Source of the DNA: Limivivens faecihominis
GTDB lineage: Bacteria; Bacillota; Clostridia; Lachnospirales; Lachnospiraceae
Assembly (NCBI RefSeq): GCF_020686945.1
Contig: NZ_JAJEPR010000054.1
Coordinates: 1-15,699 of the forward strand
Length of the DNA stretch: 15,699 nucleotides
Direction: 5' to 3'
Both the position numbers and the translations under genes were made by a program. Every line of letters begins with the position of its first letter. Within the stretch, counting starts at the first letter, position 1. Shown here piece by piece: positions 8,201 to 14,328 of the stretch. A model generated the notes under the pieces. It saw nothing but the letters and a program-made list of their open reading frames with translations. It did no database searches and had not been told where the DNA came from.

Positions 8201-11200
8201 ATTTCCTTCTGTGCAAGATACCTCGGTGTATGAAGCAGTTCCACCATAAAATCCTGATAATCCGAAGGTTCAATCCAGGTGGCTCCAATACGCACTTCAA
8301 TCTCCGACGCTTCCAGATCTCTTGGCTGAACTGCCTCCAATGCACGCACATTCGGTGTGAATTCCGGATGATTCTCTGCAAAAGTTCTCGCTGTATTTAA
8401 TTTGTCTCTGACGTTTCCAGATAGATATTCATCTCCGCTTTCCCACTGGTCTGTCAGTGGATTTTTGAAGATAACTCCAACCAGCTCTTCTGTGATTTTC
8501 TCTTCGGTCTTTCCGGTCAACTGTGCCATATATGTGAGATCTACTTGAGCCTTTTCATTTAGGGACAGAGCAAGTGCTTCTGTGGCTGTCTCCACACTTG
8601 TCACAGCGACCGCCTTTTTAATGGTTCGTTTGGTGAACATGTCCGCTTTCCGCTTCAATGTTCCATCTTCATTCAAGTCTTCCAGGGAACACAGCAGACA
8701 ATAAGAAGAGTCATCAGAAAATGCACGTTTGTTAGCATTACTTCCAATAACTCCATACTTTGCTGTGTAGGTATCATACACCTGATTCAGTTTTTCCTGC
8801 TGTTTCTGGATTTCTTCGTCTGTGACAAATTCTTGCATCTGCATGGAGATCAGCTCACGAACAGTATCACGGATTGCAACCATGCCTTTCACACGTTCTG
8901 CAGTGGCGGCTGGCATTTTCACCTGATTCATCAAAGAATTGACACGGTAATATACCTGATCATCTACCACCGTATAGCTGTAATTTCGGACATTTGGATC
9001 TGCCGGAATACTCTCTGGCATCTCATCCAGTTCTGTCTCCACATCTACTGCCGGTACCATGCTTCCCTTGATGTGTTTTACAGCTTCTTGTAACTGTGAT
9101 TCCAGAACAGCTCCTTCTATTGGAGCACAGGTTGTTTCCATACCATACGGACCGGACACTTCTTTCATCTCACCAAGAATCATTTCCGGATGATCGACAA
9201 AATACTTGTTAATGGTAATCCCATTTGCATCACTCTCCAAATTCACCCAGTCTGGCATCTCTTTTGTGAAACTCTCACGCTTCTGGAAAAACAAAATATC
9301 AGCACTGACTTCTGTTCCTGCATTTGCCTTAAAAGCTGTGTTCGGCAGTCGGATTGCCCCCAGCAAGTCTGCACGCTCTGCCAAATATTTCCGGACTTCC
9401 GGTGATGCCTTGTCCATAGTTCCCTTTGTTGTGATCAACGCAGCTACACCACCTGGACGTAACTGATCTATAGTCTTGGCAAGAAAGTAATCATGAATCA
9501 TAAAATTGTAGCGGTCATACTGACGGTCATTGACCTTATATGCACCGAATGGCACATTTCCGATTGCCACGTCAAAGAAATCATTGGGATAATCCGTCTT
9601 CTCAAAGCCTTTGATCTGGATATTGGCATCTGGATAGAGAAGTTTAGCAATTCTACCACTGATGCTGTCCAGTTCCACACCATAGAGTTTGGACTGGTTT
9701 AGATTCTCCGGAAGCATTCCAAAGAAGTTACCAACTCCCATAGACGGCTCCAGAATATTTCCTTTTGTAAATCCCAGATTCTCCAACACCTGATACATAC
9801 TTTCAATCACAATCGGCTGTGTATAATGAGCATTTAAGGTGGAAGCTCTGGCTGCAGCATATTCCTCTGGTGTAAGAACCGTCTTTAATTCCAAATATTC
9901 TGTCTCCCATGCAGCTTTTATCTCATCAAATGCATCTGCAAGACCTCCCCAGCCAACGTACCTGGATAAGATTTCCTGTTCTTCCGGTGTTGCATTGCGA
10001 TTCTCATCCTCACATTTCTTTAACAACTGGATAGCCATGATATTGGCACGGAACTTTTCTTTTGCTGTCCCCTGTCCAAGCTCATCATCTGTGATGCGGA
10101 AGTTCGTTGCTGGAATCGTTTCTGATATTCCGTTAATCTCTTCCAAAGATTCTTTTTCTTCCGATACCTCAACTTCTCCAGATAATTCTTTTTCTTTTTT
10201 ATCATAATCTGTCCACACACGTTGAGAAATAGCAGTAAAATACGAGGACTCTTCCTCCATAATTTCTTCCCTGATTTCCCGTAATTCATCTAAAGTATCC
10301 GCATTTACAGTTTTGTTGTGATAATGATAATAAAGTACTTCTTGTCCGAGTTTTACATCCAGACGTTCCAATTCTTGTGTTGACATTCGATTCCAAATAT
10401 CATCTTTTTCCGTATGAATCGTGAAACCTTCTCCATCATCATGATATTCTAATGTGTATTGAAGTCGATTCGCTTCTCCCTTAACTTTGCAATCAAAATC
10501 GTGGATTTTTGTTCTGGTACCAGACATATATTCTGAATCAACTAATCGCAAATCAGTTATATCTTCCGCTGTCAAAGTATCCTGCTCCAGCTGTTCTCCT
10601 AACATCTGCTGTGCTTCTTCCAAATCTGCCAGTCTTTGTGCTTCCTGTCGTTCTTCGTACTTTTCCATTTCTTCCGGTGACAAATAATCATCTGTGCGGA
10701 TTAACTGGCGAACACGTTCTGCAACCTTGTTCCACTTTAATAAAACTTCTACCTCTGGACTGCCAATTTTCCCTTTTGCAAGTTTTAATCCTTTTGCATC
10801 ATGGGATGCGTCGGAAGCATCTGCTCCTGGTATTCCGGGTGAGGAACCACCTGTTCCATACTCATTTTTCAGGAACTCAGCTGCATCTTTCATATCATGA
10901 TGTTCCATGAAATACTCATAGATTCGGTTACGTCCTCCTGCAGTAATGCCGCCTCTTCTTAACACTGCGTCAATTTCATCCTGTGTGATAAAGGATAGTG
11001 CCGGACGTTCGACCGTAAATTTCTGGTCTACCCAGGAACGCTCCCTCTGAAGATCCTGAAAGCGTTGGAAATATTCCGGATTATGCTGAATCTCCCAGCG
11101 GTGATAATCTCCCGGATTCTCATCCATATATTTCTGCAGCCATTCAAAACGATAGACAATCGCATCTGCTTCCTCTTGATCTGTCCATGCTCCACTCACT

Positions 11201-12936
11201 ACATCCTGCCAGTCTGAATATGATTGTTTCTTTTCCCAGTTTCTGCAAGTATCCCGAAAATGAAGTGCAAGAAGATTGGTCATTTCTTCCTGCTCCTGTT
11301 CAATGGCATTATTGGAAATCAAATTATCCACGTAATTTCCATCCTCATACATATCCCGAATTCTGTTCGCTGCTTCTTCCCACGTAACCATGCGGTCAAA
11401 GTTTCTTCTGGCAGAGTCCCCTCGCCGGATACGGATACCATCATTGTCATACCAGATACTGATTTTCTGACCATCTATGGTAAATCCTTTGCCACCAGTT
11501 CCATATTCATCTTTCAGAAAACTCCGCATTTCTTCATTATCCAGACCTTCAATCAGTCTTGCTGTAATATGAAACAGTGTATTTTTCTGTCCGCTTCCCG
11601 TGCGGAGAATATCATTTACCACTTCATCGGAAATAAGAAAAGCGGCTGGCTGTTCCAATGCAGCTGCCGCTTTCCTTATTTCTCCTAACTGTTCCTCTTC
11701 TGTTGGGAACAGACTTAACTGTAAATAATCTCCTGAATCACCAGCTCCTCTGCCTGTGCCTTGATCTGGTTCATGTGTCTGGTCCATGCCATCCCGTCTG
11801 CCATTTTGTCCGGTGCCGGATCTTTCTCCAGAAGTTCGTTCATCAGGTCGTCTACTCTCTGTCTTGCCTGGCTGTCGATCTCCATCAGATGACTGTCCAG
11901 ACGGTTCTGCAGTGTCAGAATGTTGAACCTGGCTACCTTGTGATTTCTCAGATACTCTTTCCGCATCATTCCGTACTTGCCGATGGTTCCTCTCGTCTCT
12001 TCCAGGCTGATATCTGGAATCTGATACTCTCCGTTCTGGCTGTAACTGATCTCTCTCATAGTCTGTTTCCTCCTTTTTTTCTTCTCTATCTTCTGTGTTA
12101 TCTGTATTACTTTCACGAATTAACGTGTTAAATTCATTATAAGCTACTTCTTTTTCTTTTGCAACCGTTTTCAGGTCATTTTCCAGATCATTCAGAACAT
12201 ATCGTCCAATCTGCATCAGAACTGGTCTGCTGATCTCGTTGACTGCACTTCCCAAATGTCCTAATACTTTCAGCTGATTGAAGTTCGTAATATGCCGAAA
12301 ATCCTCTGCATCCAGATATTCCTGTACATCCAGTCCACACCTGTTTAGTAATACATACCAGACACTATTGGTCATCAGTTCCCGGAATTCTACTTCCTGA
12401 TTCTGTTCGTCCAGTTCTTCCAAAAATGTCCCTGTCACATCCAGTCTCAGTTCTTCCAATGCATCTGGAAGCCATTCCTGCATACTCTCCTTCGCTGCCT
12501 GATGCAGACTTTCAGCAAGCCCTCCTTCTGTATCTTCCAGTGATAACTGCTCCTGCAGATAATCTGCAACCAGTTGTTCACCTTCCATTGGAAGATTCCA
12601 TAACTGTGGATCTTTTCCCAGATTCCGCACTTTATAAGTGTCCTGCACATCAAATACATACCGAAGTTTTGTTTTTGGTCCGGAAGTATTGTCAATCAAG
12701 GCAATCCCCTTGGATCCCTTTTTGATCCAGCGGTACATCTTCTGATTCCAGATTTCCATGGATGCTACGGCAGTTGCTTCCGGTCGCTGTGCATAAATTA
12801 AAAGCTGTTCTGGAAAAGTGTATTTGTACAGTCTGGATGAAGTGTTTAGGAACCGCATCCATTCCTGCGGACTGGCAGCTACATCTTTTGCCACCTCTTC
12901 CGTCAGCTGTTCCATTGCATATAATTTATTTGCCAT
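5254..12936 (-). CDS. giant N6-methylase / SNF2-type DEAH helicase fusion (DarB-like)
   Basis: A 2560-residue cytoplasmic protein. Residues 1-250 are a conserved N-terminal region; 290-403 is a disordered E/R/D/Q/G/S-rich linker, followed by QLSLF (406-410). Two related modules carrying EYGTGG lie at about 430-545 and 645-750. A methyltransferase domain has motif I (ILEPSMGVGN, 1061-1070) and the catalytic-type NVPFG (1127-1131). A superfamily-2 helicase follows: Walker A VVGAGKT (1733-1739), DEAH (1897-1900), ATGTPISNS (1947-1955), MGAGTNVQDR (2198-2207) and QREGRIIRQGN (2225-2235). The end is coiled-coil-like with a basic tail containing GSIHEKL (2529-2535). All key helicase residues are present and the frame is unbroken. 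ATG is preceded by AAGGAG (12943-12948), six bases away. The closest characterised architecture is phage P1 DarB, which shields DNA from restriction; that role here is inference. A second gene overlaps residues 293-407 in another frame. Confidence 0.93.
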   Translation of the reverse strand: MANKLYAMEQLTEEVAKDVAASPQEWMRFLNTSSRLYKYTFPEQLLIYAQRPEATAVASMEIWNQKMYRWIKKGSKGIALIDNTSGPKTKLRYVFDVQDTYKVRNLGKDPQLWNLPMEGEQLVADYLQEQLSLEDTEGGLAESLHQAAKESMQEWLPDALEELRLDVTGTFLEELDEQNQEVEFRELMTNSVWYVLLNRCGLDVQEYLDAEDFRHITNFNQLKVLGHLGSAVNEISRPVLMQIGRYVLNDLENDLKTVAKEKEVAYNEFNTLIRESNTDNTEDREEKKEETDYERDQLQPERRVSDSRYQPGRDERNHRQVRNDAERVSEKSQGSQVQHSDTAEPSGQSSDGDRQPGKTESRRPDERTSGERSGTGQNGRRDGMDQTHEPDQGTGRGAGDSGDYLQLSLFPTEEEQLGEIRKAAAALEQPAAFLISDEVVNDILRTGSGQKNTLFHITARLIEGLDNEEMRSFLKDEYGTGGKGFTIDGQKISIWYDNDGIRIRRGDSARRNFDRMVTWEEAANRIRDMYEDGNYVDNLISNNAIEQEQEEMTNLLALHFRDTCRNWEKKQSYSDWQDVVSGAWTDQEEADAIVYRFEWLQKYMDENPGDYHRWEIQHNPEYFQRFQDLQRERSWVDQKFTVERPALSFITQDEIDAVLRRGGITAGGRNRIYEYFMEHHDMKDAAEFLKNEYGTGGSSPGIPGADASDASHDAKGLKLAKGKIGSPEVEVLLKWNKVAERVRQLIRTDDYLSPEEMEKYEERQEAQRLADLEEAQQMLGEQLEQDTLTAEDITDLRLVDSEYMSGTRTKIHDFDCKVKGEANRLQYTLEYHDDGEGFTIHTEKDDIWNRMSTQELERLDVKLGQEVLYYHYHNKTVNADTLDELREIREEIMEEESSYFTAISQRVWTDYDKKEKELSGEVEVSEEKESLEEINGISETIPATNFRITDDELGQGTAKEKFRANIMAIQLLKKCEDENRNATPEEQEILSRYVGWGGLADAFDEIKAAWETEYLELKTVLTPEEYAAARASTLNAHYTQPIVIESMYQVLENLGFTKGNILEPSMGVGNFFGMLPENLNQSKLYGVELDSISGRIAKLLYPDANIQIKGFEKTDYPNDFFDVAIGNVPFGAYKVNDRQYDRYNFMIHDYFLAKTIDQLRPGGVAALITTKGTMDKASPEVRKYLAERADLLGAIRLPNTAFKANAGTEVSADILFFQKRESFTKEMPDWVNLESDANGITINKYFVDHPEMILGEMKEVSGPYGMETTCAPIEGAVLESQLQEAVKHIKGSMVPAVDVETELDEMPESIPADPNVRNYSYTVVDDQVYYRVNSLMNQVKMPAATAERVKGMVAIRDTVRELISMQMQEFVTDEEIQKQQEKLNQVYDTYTAKYGVIGSNANKRAFSDDSSYCLLCSLEDLNEDGTLKRKADMFTKRTIKKAVAVTSVETATEALALSLNEKAQVDLTYMAQLTGKTEEKITEELVGVIFKNPLTDQWESGDEYLSGNVRDKLNTARTFAENHPEFTPNVRALEAVQPRDLEASEIEVRIGATWIEPSDYQDFMVELLHTPRYLAQKEIQVKFSEVNGEWRITGKNADSPRNAFAYATYGTERANAYRILEDTLNLKDVRIYDKVVNDNGDEVRVLNKKETMLASQKQDALKAAFQDWIFKDQQRRERLVSVYNERFNSIRPREYDGSHLTFPGMNPEIELRPHQKNAVAHQLYGDNVLLAHVVGAGKTYEMVAAAMESKRLGLSQKNLFVVPNHLTEQWGAEFLQLYPGANILVATKKDFEPANRKKFCARIAMGNYDAIIIGHSQFERIPISDEKQEAMLQRQIDDLEMAIQSARYEQDGGRYTVKQIEKTRKTLQTRLEKLNQKEKKDQVVTFEELGVDHLYVDEAHSYKNAFLYTKMRNVAGIAQNEAQKSADMFNKCQYLDEITGGKGITFATGTPISNSMTELYVMQRYLQNSKLQNMGLGLFDSWASTFGEVVTSIELAPEGTGYRAKSRFARFYNIPELMNMFKEIADIKTSDQLKLPVPEAEYETVVLKPTEQQKEIVESLGERAEVVRNGGVDASVDNMLKITNDGRKLALDQRLVNELLPDNPESKISVCAEKSYEIWKDTAAQKSAQLIFCDLSTPKGDGSFNVYDDLKQKLMEKGVPEKEIAFIHDANTEAKKTELFGKVKSGQVRFLIGSTAKMGAGTNVQDRLIALHHLDIGWKPSDLEQREGRIIRQGNHNKKVHIFRYVTESTFDSYMWQLIENKQKFISQIMTSKAPVRSCEDVDEAALSYAEVKALATGNPAVKEKMALDVDVAKLKLLKANHMNNQYRLEDDIARNFPQQIAKLTEIIDSYKADIAHYSEHKITDPEQFTMEIGGKEFTEKKEAGAALLAVCKDIKAVDAAMDIGNYQGFNMRIQFDGWSKEFILSVKHESASKVHLGADALGNITRINNLLDSYPEKLSEAQQRLETVYEQLANAKEEVGKPFPKEEELNQKLERLSELNALLNMDEREDAEAEVSESDEKEERPARGSIHEKLQIYKEKSQRESETGKDNRKRDFGLE
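10687..11004 (-). repeat. second EYGTGG module within the helicase
   Basis: The second copy, helicase residues about 645-750: ITQDEIDAVLRRG, FLKNEYGTGG, a spacer rich in A/S/D/G, then LLKWNKVAERVRQLI. It aligns in order with the first module at residues 430-545. The module is common in very large ICE and phage-like helicases; its function is not known to me. Confidence 0.5.
11049..11649 (-). repeat. first and second EYGTGG modules within the helicase: N-terminal copy
   Basis: This interval contains the first of two diverged protein-level copies, at helicase residues about 430-545 (DNA about 11302-11649): ISDEVVNDILRTG, FLKDEYGTGG, then a tryptophan-containing strand and a closing helix of the form WEEAANRIRDM. 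The second copy begins about 300 bases further along transcription at residue 645. The copies are recognisable in protein only. Confidence 0.5.
11707..11721 (-). other. QLSLF sliding-clamp-type motif in the helicase
   Basis: Residues 406-410 of the helicase are QLSLF, an exact match to the QL[SD]LF pentapeptide by which many bacterial proteins bind the replication beta clamp. It stands directly after about 115 residues of disordered linker, the usual exposed setting for such motifs. The codons overlap the stop of the nested tnpV-like gene (11715-11717). Confidence 0.55.
11715..12059 (-). CDS. tnpV: TnpV-like protein nested out of frame inside the helicase gene
   Basis: A 114-residue reading frame on the helicase's strand, shifted so that its first codon base is the second base of a helicase codon. 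The product resembles the transposon-encoded TnpV family along its length: a start with YSQNGEYQIPD, the middle GKYGMMRKEYLRNHK, then LDSHLMEIDSQARQR, and the characteristic end with WTRHMNQIKAQAEE and a final EIIYS. TnpV proteins are small accessory proteins first named in Tn4451-type elements; their function is not established. The ATG at 12057-12059 lies nine bases after AAAGGAGG (12069-12076), a near-perfect ribosome binding site inside the helicase coding sequence. The overlapped helicase residues (293-407) are low-complexity and probably under weak constraint. An upstream in-frame ATG at 12116 exists but lacks such a site. Expression is inferred, not shown. Confidence 0.8.
   Translation of the reverse strand: MREISYSQNGEYQIPDISLEETRGTIGKYGMMRKEYLRNHKVARFNILTLQNRLDSHLMEIDSQARQRVDDLMNELLEKDPAPDKMADGMAWTRHMNQIKAQAEELVIQEIIYS
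12069..12076 (-). promoter_or_regulatory. internal ribosome binding site for the nested tnpV-like gene
   Basis: AAAGGAGG within the helicase coding sequence, nine bases before the nested ATG. A strong site placed exactly in front of the shorter, family-matching start is the main evidence that the nested frame is translated. Confidence 0.75.
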
Positions 12937-12950
12937 GTGCTACTCCTTTT

Positions 12951-12981
12951 CATAAAATCAGGGACTGCTTAGTACAGTCCC
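12951..12981 (-). terminator. hairpin between DUF5688 and helicase genes
   Basis: In the minus-strand transcript GGGACTG and CAGTCCC form a 7-bp stem with a 7-base loop, followed by a U-rich TGATTTTAT stretch that runs to just before the helicase ribosome binding site. The U-tract is imperfect, so it is probably a partial terminator or mRNA-stabilising hairpin rather than a full stop. Confidence 0.6.
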
Positions 12982-13004
12982 CTTAAAATCATCGTTGTTT
13001 CTCT

Positions 13005-14093
13005 TTATAATGCTGCGGCAAGATCTTTTGACTTATTCTTTGGCACTTTGTCTGCCTCTTTTGCCTTGATCTCTGCCTTGGCTTTTTCCAGTCTTCCATG
13101 GATTCCACCTTTTACTTCCGCTTTTTCGGCTGCTTTTTCTTTCTCCAGACGAGCTTCCCTACGCTCAGCATTTTCCATTACTGCGGTCTTTTTATCACAG
13201 AACTGAACCTTATCCGAAAGCTGTTCCTGTCTTTCCACCTGTGTCTCATTGACTTCCTGTACCATCGCATTTAATTCCGGAACCTGAAAAATGCCGTTAT
13301 CAGGGAGAATCAGCACTTCATGAATGGAAGATGGGATGACAAAGTAATCACTTCCCAGGCATTCCCCAATCTGTTTACGAATATCTTCCTGCAGTAACAG
13401 GGAAGCTCCATTCATCTTAGCTTTGTTTGTCAGACAGAACATTGGGTTTTCCATGGCTTCCATATCCATTTTTTCATTCAGCAGGTTTTCTGGTTCTTCA
13501 CCAAAAATCATAGATTTGATAATCTGCGTCATATCCACCAGTTGCACGCCTCTGTTCCTATCTGCCATCATCGCATCTGCCTGAATCTGTTCGGCAGATA
13601 CTCCCCATTCATTCATCAGAGAGATTGTTACCGGAATACTGCTGATTCCTTCTCCACTTTCCTCCAGATTTACTGCATAATAAGCTCCAAAATCTCCGTG
13701 TTCTGTGACTACTTTATCTGCCAGACGATCGGTATTCCATTCTTTGTCACAAATTCTCACCTGTAATTTGTCTTTCATCTTTTCATAATCCAGGATATCT
13801 GGAACTCCCATATCAAAAAATTCTGCCTTGCCCTGTGCCTCAATACGCATATCAGCTACATCCCCAACACAAGAATCTACATCTTTTCCATTGATATATT
13901 CCTGATAAAGGGAATCCAGATAGACTGTCGGTACGATTCTCTGATCTCCATTCGGAATCGTAATACCTGTCAGCTTCAAACCATTGTTTTTTTCTACTTC
14001 CTGAAGTTTAATTTCTGCGTCCTTATAAGACTCTGGCAGATACTCCTTTACATTGTCTTTGACATATTCATAAAATTCTTTTCTGTTCATCAT
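13005..14093 (-). CDS. DUF5688-family protein
   Basis: A 362-residue soluble protein without signal peptide or membrane segments. It opens with a short helical segment (EFYEYVKDNVKEYLP), continues with NGLKLTGITI and IVPTVYLDSLYQEYINGKD, and has the family's later features: a GDFGAYYAVNL stretch, NPMFCLTNKAKMNGASLLL, and SDYFVIPSSIHEVLILP near residue 270, followed by a charged helical C-terminus. These match DUF5688, a family found next to conjugation and anti-restriction genes in Clostridia elements; no activity is known. The tail contains GGIHGRLEKAKAEIKAK, related to the ends of the helicase and YodL proteins. The start follows AAAGGGG (14103-14109) by nine bases. That site overlaps the stop of the small upstream gene, so translation is probably coupled. 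Confidence 0.87.
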   Translation of the reverse strand: MMNRKEFYEYVKDNVKEYLPESYKDAEIKLQEVEKNNGLKLTGITIPNGDQRIVPTVYLDSLYQEYINGKDVDSCVGDVADMRIEAQGKAEFFDMGVPDILDYEKMKDKLQVRICDKEWNTDRLADKVVTEHGDFGAYYAVNLEESGEGISSIPVTISLMNEWGVSAEQIQADAMMADRNRGVQLVDMTQIIKSMIFGEEPENLLNEKMDMEAMENPMFCLTNKAKMNGASLLLQEDIRKQIGECLGSDYFVIPSSIHEVLILPDNGIFQVPELNAMVQEVNETQVERQEQLSDKVQFCDKKTAVMENAERREARLEKEKAAEKAEVKGGIHGRLEKAKAEIKAKEADKVPKNKSKDLAAAL

Positions 14094-14099
14094 ACGCTT

Positions 14100-14240
14100 T
14101 TACCCCTTTCTGATCATGTGATGGTTCATTCTTTTTCTGCTGACCATCTGCTCGGATTTCTTCTGATAAGCCATCATTCTCTTTAAAGTTTTCTCCTGGT
14201 TTTTTCGTGCTTCCTGTCTTTTTTCCATTGCTTTCATCAT
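14100..14240 (-). CDS. small basic 46-residue protein, hypothetical
   Basis: The frame encodes MMKAMEKRQEARKNQEKTLK followed by RMMAYQKKSEQMVSRKRMNH and a short HMIRKG end. It is rich in Lys, Arg, Met and Gln, predicted as one or two amphipathic helices, with no membrane segment. AAAGGAA at 14250-14256 lies nine bases before the first ATG. The stop is six bases from the DUF5688 start and sits within that gene's ribosome binding region, as expected for coupled genes. Between the surface-protein terminator and DUF5688 this is the only coding candidate. It could be a nucleic-acid-binding or adaptor peptide, or a leader whose translation opens the DUF5688 site. I do not recognise the family. Confidence 0.6.
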   Translation of the reverse strand: MMKAMEKRQEARKNQEKTLKRMMAYQKKSEQMVSRKRMNHHMIRKG

Positions 14241-14274
14241 AGTTTTCTGTTCCTTTCTGTGATATTTTTGTATG

Positions 14275-14302
14275 AAAAAGGGAGCCTCACATAGAAGCTC
14301 CC
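14275..14302 (-). terminator. strong intrinsic terminator after the surface-protein gene
   Basis: In the minus-strand transcript GGGAGCTTC pairs with GAGGCTCCC (one G-U pair) around a five-base loop TATGT, followed directly by TTTTT. It lies 26 bases after the surface-protein stop and is a textbook Rho-independent terminator. Genes downstream need read-through or a promoter in the surface-protein gene, since only about 35 bases separate it from the next start. Confidence 0.88.
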
Positions 14303-14328
14303 AATCATAACCGTTGGTTTTAGTTTCC

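Noticed and set aside
10020..10289. Minus-strand 89-codon frame overlapping the helicase
   Set aside because: Unlike the tnpV-like frame it has no ribosome binding site and no family resemblance; it covers the linker before the methylase domain and looks like a shadow.
12447..12695. Minus-strand 82-codon frame overlapping the helicase N-terminus
   Set aside because: No supporting start signal, odd Cys/Trp/Ile composition, and the helicase frame here is well conserved in character.
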